From Brevibacterium permense (GTDB lineage: Bacteria > Actinomycetota > Actinomycetes > Actinomycetales > Brevibacteriaceae), in contig NZ_QYCP01000094.1 in the NCBI RefSeq assembly GCF_025506275.1, positions 124,001 to 188,000 of the forward strand: 64,000 nucleotides of DNA. Reading direction: 5' to 3'. Both the position numbers and the translations under genes were made by a program. The notes under the pieces were generated by a model, which saw nothing but the letters and a program-made list of their open reading frames with translations, ran no database searches and had not been told where the DNA came from. Shown piece by piece: positions 9,015 to 16,728 of the stretch (its first letter is position 1; the number at the start of each line of letters is the position of its first letter).

Positions 9015-9158
9015 GTGCCGGCACGACACTCATGCGGCCTCAGCCCAGGTAGGGGCCGGGCACGGAACGCAGGTGCCGGTGTCCGAGTTCCAGTCGATCT
9101 GTGCGGAATTCGGAAGCGAGGACCCGCACGATTCGTCCGGAACTCGTCGATCCCACGT

Positions 9159-9174
9159 GAGGCGGGGCCGCCTC
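9159..9174. terminator. Hairpin containing the GAGGCGG word
   Basis: GAGGCGG-GG-CCGCCTC, a 7-bp self-complementary stem with a 2-nt centre, in the gap after the acyl-CoA dehydrogenase. It may act as a terminator, but it also belongs to the GCCGAGGYGG word family found across the window. Confidence 0.4.
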
Positions 9175-9184
9175 GGCGAAATGT

Positions 9185-9198
9185 TCCGATATTTCGGA
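9185..9198. promoter_or_regulatory. Palindrome upstream of NCS1 permease
   Basis: TCCGA-TATT-TCGGA is a perfect inverted repeat flanked by TGT and ACA-like ends, 83 bp before the permease start. The shape recalls GntR-type operators. No regulator gene is adjacent. Confidence 0.35.
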
Positions 9199-9280
9199 CA
9201 GAATGTGTGATCCGGACCTCGTCGGGTGTTGTGCAGTGGTGCCACACTGAATCAGGTCCATCAGTTCAAAGGAGAAATTC

Positions 9281-10711
9281 ATGGCTAGTACGACCAGTTC
9301 GGGGATCGAGAAGCGATCCATCGAGATGGTGCCTGACGCCGAGCGTCACGGAACGCCACGTTCCCAGTTCACCCTGTGGTTCGGCGCCAACACTCAGATC
9401 ACCGCGATCGTCGACGGGGCTCTGGCTGTCGTCTTCGGCGCCGACGCGCTGTGGGCCATCATCGGCCTGCTCATCGGCAACATCATCGGCGGAGTCGTCA
9501 TGGCGCTGCACTCGGCGCAGGGTCCGCAGCTGGGACTGCCGCAGATGATCTCCTCGAGGGCCCAGTTCGGCATCATCGGTGCGATCATCCCACTCGTGCT
9601 CGTCGTGCTCATGTACATCGGCTTCGCCTCGACCGGCGCAGTCCTGTCCGGCCAGGCAGTCAACCTCATCATCGGCGTGCAGACCCCGTGGATCGGCATC
9701 GTCATCTTCGGCGCACTCACCGCCCTGGTGGCCCTGCTGGGATACAAGTACATCCATGTGCTCGGACGGATCTCCTCGGTGACGGGTCTGCTCGGATTCC
9801 TCTTCATCACCTACTGCGTCATCACACAGGTCGACGTCCCCGGACTGATCTCGGGTTCAGCGTTCGCCTTCCCCGCCTTCCTCTCCGCCATCGCCCTGTC
9901 CGTGGGCTGGCAGCTGACCTATGGCCCCTACGTCGCCGACTATTCGCGGTACCTGCCGCGATCGACCCCGTCGTCGAAGACCTTCTGGTTCACCTTCGGC
10001 GGATCGGTCATCGGTTCACAGTGGTCGATGACCCTCGGCGCGCTCATCGGAGCCGCCGCCATGACGGAGTCCGGCAATGAGTTCGTCGAGAACCAGGTCG
10101 CCTACGTCGGTGACATCGTCGGCGGTGGTGTCTTCGCGCTCCTCATCTTCATCGTCATCCTGCTGGGCAAGCTCACCGTCAACACGCTCAACGCCTACGG
10201 TGCGTTCATGTGTACGCTGACGATCCTCACCTCCTTCGGCAACAAGGCGACCATCCGCCGCTGGACCCGCGCGGTCTTCGTCATCGGCATCGTCACCCTC
10301 ACCGTGCTCGTGGCGCTTCTGGCCTCGGCGGACTTCCTTGCGAACTTCAAGAACTTCGTGCTCGCGCTGCTCATGGTGTTCACGCCATGGAGCGTCATCA
10401 ACCTCACCGACTACTACCTCATCTCGAAGGACCGCTTCGACATCCCCGCCTTCTACGACCGCCACGGGCGCTACGGCAACTGGAACTGGCGTGCGCTGGT
10501 CGCCTACGGCATCGGCGTCGTCATCCAGATCCCGTTCCTCGCTCAGTCCTTCTACACCGGACCACTGGTCGCCAAACTCGGCGGCGCGGACATCTCGTGG
10601 CTCGTGGGGATCGTCGTCACCTTCGTCCTCTACTTCGTGCTCATCCGCAATCACGGAGTCGCCCCGAAGGAGACGATCTACCCCAGCCTCGAGGAACTCG
10701 AGCGGAAGTGA
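9281..10711 (+). CDS. NCS1-family nucleobase/cation symporter (CodB/PurP-like)
   Basis: A 476-residue permease with about 12 membrane segments. The amino-terminal signature (IEMVPDAERHGTPRSQFTLW, then FGANTQI) and the internal ADYSRYLP motif place it in the nucleobase:cation symporter-1 family, which imports cytosine, purines, allantoin or related bases using H+ or Na+. AAAGGAGAA precedes the ATG. It stands alone between a hairpin and a strong terminator. Substrate is unknown; the amidase/HyuC operon at 26-31 kb could in principle use imported ureides, but nothing links them directly. Confidence 0.88.
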   Translation: MASTTSSGIEKRSIEMVPDAERHGTPRSQFTLWFGANTQITAIVDGALAVVFGADALWAIIGLLIGNIIGGVVMALHSAQGPQLGLPQMISSRAQFGIIGAIIPLVLVVLMYIGFASTGAVLSGQAVNLIIGVQTPWIGIVIFGALTALVALLGYKYIHVLGRISSVTGLLGFLFITYCVITQVDVPGLISGSAFAFPAFLSAIALSVGWQLTYGPYVADYSRYLPRSTPSSKTFWFTFGGSVIGSQWSMTLGALIGAAAMTESGNEFVENQVAYVGDIVGGGVFALLIFIVILLGKLTVNTLNAYGAFMCTLTILTSFGNKATIRRWTRAVFVIGIVTLTVLVALLASADFLANFKNFVLALLMVFTPWSVINLTDYYLISKDRFDIPAFYDRHGRYGNWNWRALVAYGIGVVIQIPFLAQSFYTGPLVAKLGGADISWLVGIVVTFVLYFVLIRNHGVAPKETIYPSLEELERK

Positions 10712-10781
10712 GCCCCACCCTCACCGAGGCGGCGCTGACCCAACCGGGCATCTGACCTCGGCAGGGTGGTTCCGCCCCTCC

Positions 10782-10828
10782 GACGGCCGTCGGCCGGCAG
10801 CCTACTTCGCTGCCGACCGGCGGCCGTC
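10782..10828 (+). terminator. Long hairpin terminator after NCS1 permease
   Basis: Two 20-nt arms starting GACGGCCG and ending CGGCCGTC pair in 18 of 20 positions, with the others able to form G-T pairs, around the loop CTACTTC. It lies 70 bp after the permease stop. Confidence 0.75.
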
Positions 10829-10904
10829 GTCGATAGCTCACTCAGGTCGAATCGCCACACCTCGCTCACAACGAGCACTCCATCATCGTCGAACCACTCC
10901 TATG

Positions 10905-10941
10905 TGCGCGGTTCATGCATTCATGTTGCGCACATCACGCA
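10905..10941. promoter_or_regulatory. Two operator-like repeats before the first NRAMP-like gene
   Basis: TGCGC-ACATC-ACGCA at 10927-10941 matches the TGCGC-N5-GCGCA inverted repeat in 9 of 10 arm bases. TGCGC-GGTTC-ATGCA at 10905-10919 is a weaker copy 22 bp away, two helical turns. They lie 113-149 bp before the gene start in a 342-bp gap that otherwise holds a terminator. Likely DeoR-family binding sites. Confidence 0.55.
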
Positions 10942-11053
10942 TTCGATGGCACACTTGCATGAGCCGTGCCGGCGGGGCCCTCGTGCTCCGATTGGCCCCC
11001 GAGGCACCGGCACGATCGCTGAACAGAACCACCTTCGTGCAAGGAAGCCGAGT

Positions 11054-12487
11054 ATGACCGCGCAGAACATCGACCTGGACGACCACACAGGCGCCGACAC
11101 CGCCGTCGACCCCTACCACCTCGACCCCAAGGACGTGCTCGAACCGCCCACGACCTTCGCAGGCAAACTCAAGTACCTCGGCCCCGGTCTCGTCATCTCG
11201 GCGGCGGTCATCGGCTCCGGCGAACTCATCACCACCACGGCACTCGGTGCCAAGGCCGGCTTCGTCCTCCTCTGGCTCGTCATCATCTCCACCGCCGTCA
11301 AGGTCTGGGTCCAGCTCGAGCTCGCTCAGTGGACCATCCTCTCGGGCAAGCCCGCACTCGAGGGCTACGGCCACGTCGGCCCCCGCCTCATCGGGCGTGC
11401 CGGATGGATCAACCTGCTCTGGATCCTCATGGACTTCGCGAAGGTCCTCCAGCGCGGCGGCATCATCGGCGGTGCCGTCGCTGCACTGAGCATCATGGTG
11501 CCCGTCTTCGGCGAGCCGCTCTCGACTCCGTCCCTCATCTTCTGGACGGTCGTCTCGCTCGCAGTCGTCATCGCCCTGCTCGTGACGAACAAGTACAGCA
11601 TCGTCGAGAAGTTCTCCGTCGGCGCAGTCATCATCTTCACGGTCTCCACCGTCGGACTCGCGGTCTCGCTGCCCTTCACCGACTTCGCCTACACCTCGGC
11701 CGACGTCATGAGCGGCCTCACCTTCGCCATTCCCGCCGGCACCCTGGGCTTCGCGGTGGCGATGTTCGGCATCACCGGTGTCGGCGCCGACGAAATGACA
11801 ACCTACACCTACTGGTGCCTCGAGAAGGGCTACGCCCGTTACACCGGCCCGAACGACGGCAGCGCGGATCGCGCCCGCCGTGCCCGCGGCTGGATCTCGG
11901 TGATGCGCACCGACGTGCTCGTCTCGTGGATCGTCTCGACGGTGTGCACGATGTCCTTCTACGTCATCGGTGCGGCCATCCTCCACCCGCAGAACCTCGT
12001 GCCCGAGGGCAACGACATGATCACCACGCTGTCGTCGATGTACTCCTCGACGATGGGCGAAGCCGGCCACTGGATCTTCCTCATCGGCGCCTTCGCCGTC
12101 CTCTTCTCAACGTTCATCGCCTCAACCGCGAGCGTGCCCCGGCTGTGGACGAACACGGTGTCCATCCTCGGCGTCTTCGAATGGGAGAACACTCTCACAC
12201 GGTCACGGATCGTCCGCGTGCTCACCGTGGCCTTCCCGATCATCTGGGCACTGAGCTACCTCATCATCCAGTCCCCGGTGATCATGGTCCAGATCGGCGG
12301 AGTGGCCAGCGGCGTCTTCCTCATCGCCGTCGTCATCGCCGTCTGGTACCTTCGCTCCCGAGAGGTGCCGGCCGAGTTCAAATCCAACCACTTCTTCACG
12401 GTGATGCTCGTCTTCGCCTCCCTGGCGATCGGCCTGCTGGGCATCTACACAGTGTTCGAGACCTTCGGAATCGAGATCGGAGCCTGA
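11054..12487 (+). CDS. Non-canonical NRAMP-family membrane transporter
   Basis: A 477-residue protein with about 11 membrane segments of the NRAMP fold. In place of the metal-binding DPGN of TM1 it has GSGELIT, and at the TM6 site it has GVGADEMTTYTYW instead of a MPHN-type motif. The residues that coordinate Mn2+ or Fe2+ in true NRAMP proteins are therefore missing. A hydrophilic 35-residue amino end precedes TM1. AAGGAAG lies 6 nt before the ATG, which decides the start. Its stop overlaps the start of a 2-hydroxyacid dehydrogenase (TGATG), so the two are coupled. The context suggests uptake of an organic or sugar acid rather than metal; this is inference. Confidence 0.8.
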   Translation: MTAQNIDLDDHTGADTAVDPYHLDPKDVLEPPTTFAGKLKYLGPGLVISAAVIGSGELITTTALGAKAGFVLLWLVIISTAVKVWVQLELAQWTILSGKPALEGYGHVGPRLIGRAGWINLLWILMDFAKVLQRGGIIGGAVAALSIMVPVFGEPLSTPSLIFWTVVSLAVVIALLVTNKYSIVEKFSVGAVIIFTVSTVGLAVSLPFTDFAYTSADVMSGLTFAIPAGTLGFAVAMFGITGVGADEMTTYTYWCLEKGYARYTGPNDGSADRARRARGWISVMRTDVLVSWIVSTVCTMSFYVIGAAILHPQNLVPEGNDMITTLSSMYSSTMGEAGHWIFLIGAFAVLFSTFIASTASVPRLWTNTVSILGVFEWENTLTRSRIVRVLTVAFPIIWALSYLIIQSPVIMVQIGGVASGVFLIAVVIAVWYLRSREVPAEFKSNHFFTVMLVFASLAIGLLGIYTVFETFGIEIGA

Positions 12488-13431
12488 TGCGCCTCACCGT
12501 CCTCACCCCGTCCTTCGGCAAGTATTCGCAGCGACCGAGTGCGCGGTCCGCGCAGCTCGGCCTCGACCTCGACTATCGGACCGAGAATCATCCCAAGACC
12601 GGACAGGACCTCATCGAAGCGATCTCCGGCGCCGAGGCGGTCATCGTCGGTCTCGATCGGATCGACGCCGAGGTGCTCGCCGCCTGTCCCGACCTCAAGG
12701 TCGTCGCGAAGCACGGAGCCGGAGTCGACAACATCGACTTGGACGCCGCCGCTGCCGCCGGAGTCAGGGTCGTCAACACTCCCGGAGCGAATGCCGAGTC
12801 CGTCGCCGACCTCACGCTCGGGCTCCTCATCATGGGCGCGCGCCGGATCCGCGCGGCCGAGGATTCTCTGCGCGCCGGTGAGTGGGGCGTGTTCTTCGGT
12901 TCGCAGCTGAGCGGCAAACGCCTCGGCATCCTCGGCTTCGGCCGCATCGGACGGGAGGTCGCGAAGCGTGCCGCAGGATTCGGCATGAACATAGCCGCGT
13001 ACGATCCGTACGTCCCGGATGAGGCCATCGCCGAGGCGGGGGCCGAGCCCCAGAACCTCGCCGAGGTGGTCGCGGGGTCCGATTTCCTCACCCTCCACCT
13101 GCCCGGTGGCGACGAGCCGCTTCTGTCAGCCGGGCTTCTCGCCACGATGCCCATGGGGGCCGGGCTCATCAACGCGGCCCGCGGCGGGCTCGTCGACGAG
13201 GCGGCTCTGGCTGAGGCCCTCGGATCCGGGCGGCTGTCATTCGCCGCACTGGACGCCTTCGCCATGGAACCGCCTGCGGCGGACGACCCTCTGCTCTCCG
13301 CACCGAATCTCATCGCCACCCCGCACATCGGCGCGTACTCCGATATTGCCAACGAGAACATGGGCACGTGGGCCGTCGAAGACGTCGTCCGGGTGCTGCA
13401 GGACGAGGAACCGCGCTTCTCGGTGGTCTGA
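12487..13431 (+). CDS. D-isomer-specific 2-hydroxyacid dehydrogenase
   Basis: A 314-residue NAD(P)-dependent oxidoreductase that interconverts 2-hydroxy and 2-oxo acids. Visible features are the substrate loop KHGAGVDNIDLDAA, the Rossmann motif GILGFGRIGREVA, the arginine of NAARGGLVDE and the catalytic histidine of TPHIGAYS. It belongs to the phosphoglycerate/glycerate dehydrogenase-like family. The start ATG overlaps the preceding permease stop by one base. In this locus it probably oxidises the imported hydroxy acid or reduces a product such as hydroxypyruvate. A GCCGAC/GTCGGC hairpin lies about 35 bp after the stop. Confidence 0.87.
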   Translation: MRLTVLTPSFGKYSQRPSARSAQLGLDLDYRTENHPKTGQDLIEAISGAEAVIVGLDRIDAEVLAACPDLKVVAKHGAGVDNIDLDAAAAAGVRVVNTPGANAESVADLTLGLLIMGARRIRAAEDSLRAGEWGVFFGSQLSGKRLGILGFGRIGREVAKRAAGFGMNIAAYDPYVPDEAIAEAGAEPQNLAEVVAGSDFLTLHLPGGDEPLLSAGLLATMPMGAGLINAARGGLVDEAALAEALGSGRLSFAALDAFAMEPPAADDPLLSAPNLIATPHIGAYSDIANENMGTWAVEDVVRVLQDEEPRFSVV

Positions 13432-13501
13432 CCTGCGCGTAGTTCAGTGCAGTTCACCTCCGCCGACTCGGCGGTCGGCTCCGAAGTGACCAGACCCTGA
13501 C

Positions 13502-14588
13502 TCACGCCTCGTCGGAGAGCAGGAATTCGGGAATCCTACGGTGTTGGATTCCATTCGCGTTTCCCCCGACAAGCGGGTCGAGAGTCAGGAGGTACTTCGG
13601 ATGGTTGTCCGCAATCGCTTCGAGCGACCGGTGCTCTCGGCGCCTGGTCTCCTCAGTCGCGATCGTCGTGGCAACCTGGAGGTAGATGACTTCATCGGCA
13701 CGCTGTGCCGCAAAGTCGACTTCAGCTCCTCCGATCCGGCCGACGGTGACGTCGTAGCCGCGTCGCCGCAGCTCCATCCATACGATGTTCTCCAGCACTC
13801 CCGGAAGACGCTGATCTGAGTATCCGAACAGGGCATTGACGATGCCGTGATCTCCGACGAAATACTTCTCATCCGTCGCGAGAATCGCCTTGCCGTTCAG
13901 ATCGAACCGGGGCACTCGCGCGATCACAAAGGCTTCGGCCAGCGCCGTCAGATAGTTGAGTACGGTCCCATGGCCGATCGACCTGCGCTGGGACTTCATG
14001 AATACAGCGACACGTCGAGCGGAGAACGGAGAACGGATTGTCCACATTATCGATCGCGAACGCAGCGACGCGTTCGAACATCTCCGCGTCGCGAACTCGA
14101 TTCCGCGCAAACACATCCCGGACGAGTGTGGACCTGTAGATATCCATGATCATCGAGCGGGCGTCCGCTTCGTCGAGGGGCAGCATGTGTACACCCGGGA
14201 ACCCGCCGAGTCGAAGATAGCGCGTGAACTCGGCGCCTGTGTCCGCCATGTCGTCGACGGCGAACGACTCCCGGAACGACAGGTATTCACGGAAGGACAG
14301 CGGCCATACCTCTATCGTCACGTAACGTCCGGCGATGTAGGTCGTAATCTCACCTGAGAGCAGTCGTGAATTCGACCCGGTGATGTAGAGATCTGTCCTC
14401 CCGTCAGCGAGAAGCGAATTGACCAGGCGCTCCCACTCAGTGACTTCTTGGATCTCATCGAGGAGGACGTAGCTGCGGCCCTCGCTCGGCAGCACATCCT
14501 TGAGGTGCGCGTTGAGCGTTTGAGCCGATGCCAACGACGCATGCTCGAGGGAATCGAAGTTGAGACGCGCGATGCGTTCGGGGTCGAT
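13502..14588 (-). pseudogene. Decayed AAA/DUF4143 ATPase
   Basis: The minus strand reads as most of an AAA_14-DUF4143 ATPase: RIARLNFDSLE, the Walker B segment SYVLLDEIQEV, ITGSNSRLLSGE, IAGRYV and the carboxy DUF4143 part ending FLLSDEA. Two lesions are visible. A 7-bp tandem duplication (GGAGAAC twice, 14021-14034) shifts the frame after DNPFS; removing one copy restores SARRVAVFMKS. The 5' end is cut at a TAG at 14589-14591, so the Walker A region is gone. G+C is lower than in the neighbours. These ATPases are common, mobile genes of poorly known function. The gene interrupts the acid-sugar region and is probably a dead insertion. Confidence 0.8.
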
Positions 14589-14670
14589 CTAACCCATTGT
14601 GGCGATCATAGTCGCCGCGACTTACCACACGAAGGAAACTGGCGGTTGTGATCGCCACGGACGTGGCGTC

Positions 14671-15564
14671 TCAGGCCAGGCCGCGCTCCACATCGGCGGC
14701 GACCGTCGCAGCGACCTGCTTCTTCGCCTCGTCCGAGAGCGCATTGAACGGCGCCCGCGCCGGGCCGAGTCCGAATCCGCGTTCGTTCGCGGCGGCCTTG
14801 ACGACCGTGTTCGGGTTGCCGAGTGCCAGGCAGTTGCGGATCGGGCGGATGCTGTCCTGCGCGGAGCGCGCAGCAACGGTGTTCCCGGCGACGAACAGGT
14901 CATAGATCGAAGCCATGGTCCCCGGGTAGATGTTCGCGATGCCGCTGATCCCTCCGGCGCCGCCGGCCAGCAGGGTCCAGAGGATGAGGGAGTCATTTCC
15001 GGAGATGACGTCGAAGGTGTCGCGATCGGTGCGCTCGAGGTACTGCAGGATCGTGTCGAAGTTCCCGCTCGAGTCTTTGACCGCGGTGATGTTGTCCACG
15101 GCTGCGAGCTTCTCGAGCGTCGCCGGTGCCACGGCATTGCCGGTCCGCGCAGGAATGTTGTAGACGATGACCGGAACGTCGACGGAGTCGGCCACGGCCC
15201 GGAAGTGATTCTCGATCTCGACCTGCGAAGCGGCCGCGAAGTACGGGGTGATGATCGACAGTGCGTCGGCACCGGCTGCAGCGGCATCGGAGGCGATCGC
15301 GATGGTCTCCCGGGTCGTTGCGGCTCCGGCACCGATGACGACGGGGACGGCGCCGGCCACCTCTTCGATGACGATCCGTGCGGCTTCGGCGCGCTCGGCC
15401 GCGGACTGAGCGTAGAACTCACCGTTCGTGCCGAGGGCGAAGATGCCGTGGACTCCGGCGGTGAGCTGACGGCGGACATGGGCGCGCAGGGCTGCCTCGG
15501 CGATATTCTCGTCTTCGTCGAACGGAGTGGCAGTGGCGGCGAGGATGCCTCGGATGGCTGTCAT
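14671..15564 (-). CDS. DHDPS/NAL-family aldolase
   Basis: A 297-residue class I aldolase of the dihydrodipicolinate synthase superfamily. The Schiff-base lysine is K163 in ITAVKDSSG, with Y135 in VIVYNIPARTG and the GTNGEF carboxylate-binding turn at residues 45-50. Members outside lysine synthesis usually cleave 2-keto-3-deoxy sugar acids or N-acetylneuraminate to pyruvate plus an aldehyde. Its place in a catabolic regulon argues for such a role rather than DapA. AAGGAAC precedes the ATG. It lies 43 bp after the aldo/keto reductase, almost certainly in one operon. Confidence 0.85.
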   Translation of the reverse strand: MTAIRGILAATATPFDEDENIAEAALRAHVRRQLTAGVHGIFALGTNGEFYAQSAAERAEAARIVIEEVAGAVPVVIGAGAATTRETIAIASDAAAAGADALSIITPYFAAASQVEIENHFRAVADSVDVPVIVYNIPARTGNAVAPATLEKLAAVDNITAVKDSSGNFDTILQYLERTDRDTFDVISGNDSLILWTLLAGGAGGISGIANIYPGTMASIYDLFVAGNTVAARSAQDSIRPIRNCLALGNPNTVVKAAANERGFGLGPARAPFNALSDEAKKQVAATVAADVERGLA

Positions 15565-15607
15565 GGTGGTTCCTTCTCAGATGGTGGAGTGGTTGAATGG
15601 CGACGGG

Positions 15608-16588
15608 TCAGCGGTTGTACTTCGGCTGGGAGCCGCGGATTGCGGCGGTGGCGTCGTCGACTGCGGTGAGCACATCGGCCGGCAGCGGGCCTTTGGCGAT
15701 CGCGGCAATATTGCCTTCAAGCTGGGAGACGCGGCTGGATCCGAGCAGCAGGGCGGAGATTCCGGGCGCCTCGGCAACCCAGCGCAGAGCGAGCTCGGCC
15801 TGTGGGATCCCGGATTTGTCGGCGACGGCGGCGAAGGCCTCGACCGAGGCGAGGACGGAGTCGGAGAGGTAGCGCTGCGAGTACATCTCTGCCAGCACGG
15901 ACCCCGAGAAACGGTCCCCCGTTCCGTCGGTCGACGGGCGGCGGGCGAGCAGGCCCCCGGCCAGCGGGTTGTAGGCCATCGTTGCGATGCCGTGGGACTG
16001 TCCGCATTCGAGCCATTCATCCTCGATCCGGCGAGCCAGGACGCTGTAGACGTTCTGCGCCACGACGGGGCGCGGTGCGCCCGCGCGCTCGGCGGCGGCG
16101 ATGACGTCGACGGCCTGCCAGGCGGCGAAGTTCGAGATGCCCAGCGCGATGATCTTGCCTTCGGCCCGCAAAGCGGCGATGGTTTCCAGCGTCTCGTCGA
16201 GCGCGGCCACACGGTCGGGCTGGTGGAGATAGAAGAGGTCGATCGATTCGACGTCGAGGCGTCGCAGCGATCCTTCGACGCTCGCGCGCAGGCCCGCTGC
16301 GGACAGCGGCGAATGCTCGCCGGCGTCGGCGTGGGGCATTCCGGCCTTCGTCGCGAGCACGATCCGGTCGCGGTGCTTCTTCACCAGCGGCGAGATGAGA
16401 CTCTCGGTCGTCGACTTCGCATATCCGTTGGCGGTGTCGATACCGGTGATCCCGGCCGCCACGGCCGCTTCGAAGACCTCGTGCGCTGCCGCTTCGGTCA
16501 CGGTGTCGCCGAAGGTCATCGTGCCGAGCACCAGCCGGGACAGAGGGACGGAGACTCCGTCGAGCGTGATGGTCGAGTCTGTGGTCAA
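15608..16588 (-). CDS. Aldo/keto reductase
   Basis: A 326-residue NADPH-dependent aldo/keto reductase with a TIM barrel. The amino end SRLVLGTMTFG, GIDTANGYAKS with the catalytic Tyr, LATKAG with the catalytic Lys, and LFYLHQPD with the His complete the active site. The start is a TTG at 16588, chosen because GAGGAGA precedes it by 5 nt and homology begins there; an ATG start far upstream would cross the divergent promoter. It is the first gene of the operon with the DHDPS-family aldolase and could reduce the aldehyde that the aldolase releases. Confidence 0.85.
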   Translation of the reverse strand: MTTDSTITLDGVSVPLSRLVLGTMTFGDTVTEAAAHEVFEAAVAAGITGIDTANGYAKSTTESLISPLVKKHRDRIVLATKAGMPHADAGEHSPLSAAGLRASVEGSLRRLDVESIDLFYLHQPDRVAALDETLETIAALRAEGKIIALGISNFAAWQAVDVIAAAERAGAPRPVVAQNVYSVLARRIEDEWLECGQSHGIATMAYNPLAGGLLARRPSTDGTGDRFSGSVLAEMYSQRYLSDSVLASVEAFAAVADKSGIPQAELALRWVAEAPGISALLLGSSRVSQLEGNIAAIAKGPLPADVLTAVDDATAAIRGSQPKYNR

Positions 16589-16663
16589 GAGAGTCTCCTC
16601 GTTGAGTGGGGCAGATCGTCGATACACCGATCTTCCCATCTGTGCGTGGATCGTGCAACAATT

Positions 16664-16678
16664 TGCGCATTTCGCGCA
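16664..16678. promoter_or_regulatory. Perfect TGCGC-N5-GCGCA operator in divergent promoter
   Basis: TGCGC-ATTTC-GCGCA is a perfect inverted repeat in the 140-bp gap between the aldo/keto reductase operon and the kinase-dehydrogenase gene. The same symmetry occurs before the DeoR gene and, with mismatches, before the two NRAMP-like genes. Confidence 0.65.
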
Positions 16679-16728
16679 CACATGTCAGTGTAGAGGTTGT
16701 TCAGCCGGACCGGACGCAAAGGAGTGCC

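Noticed and set aside
6610..9029. Long minus-strand frames opposite the CaiB and acyl-CoA dehydrogenase genes
   Set aside because: Composition is typical of antisense frames; both plus-strand genes have catalytic motifs.
9015..9280. Possible small gene in the gap before the NCS1 permease
   Set aside because: Only short frames without a ribosome site; the stretch holds a hairpin and a palindrome instead.
10766..11053. Long amino-terminal extension of the first NRAMP-like gene
   Set aside because: It would cover the operator sites and has no protein-like composition; AAGGAAG marks 11054.
14593..14658. Amino end for the DUF4143 ATPase beyond 14588
   Set aside because: A TAG stop and loss of family-like sequence separate it; no P-loop is present there.
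16606..16728. Longer start for the kinase-dehydrogenase gene
   Set aside because: The extra 41 residues cross the divergent promoter and operator; AAAGGAG fits the ATG at 16729.
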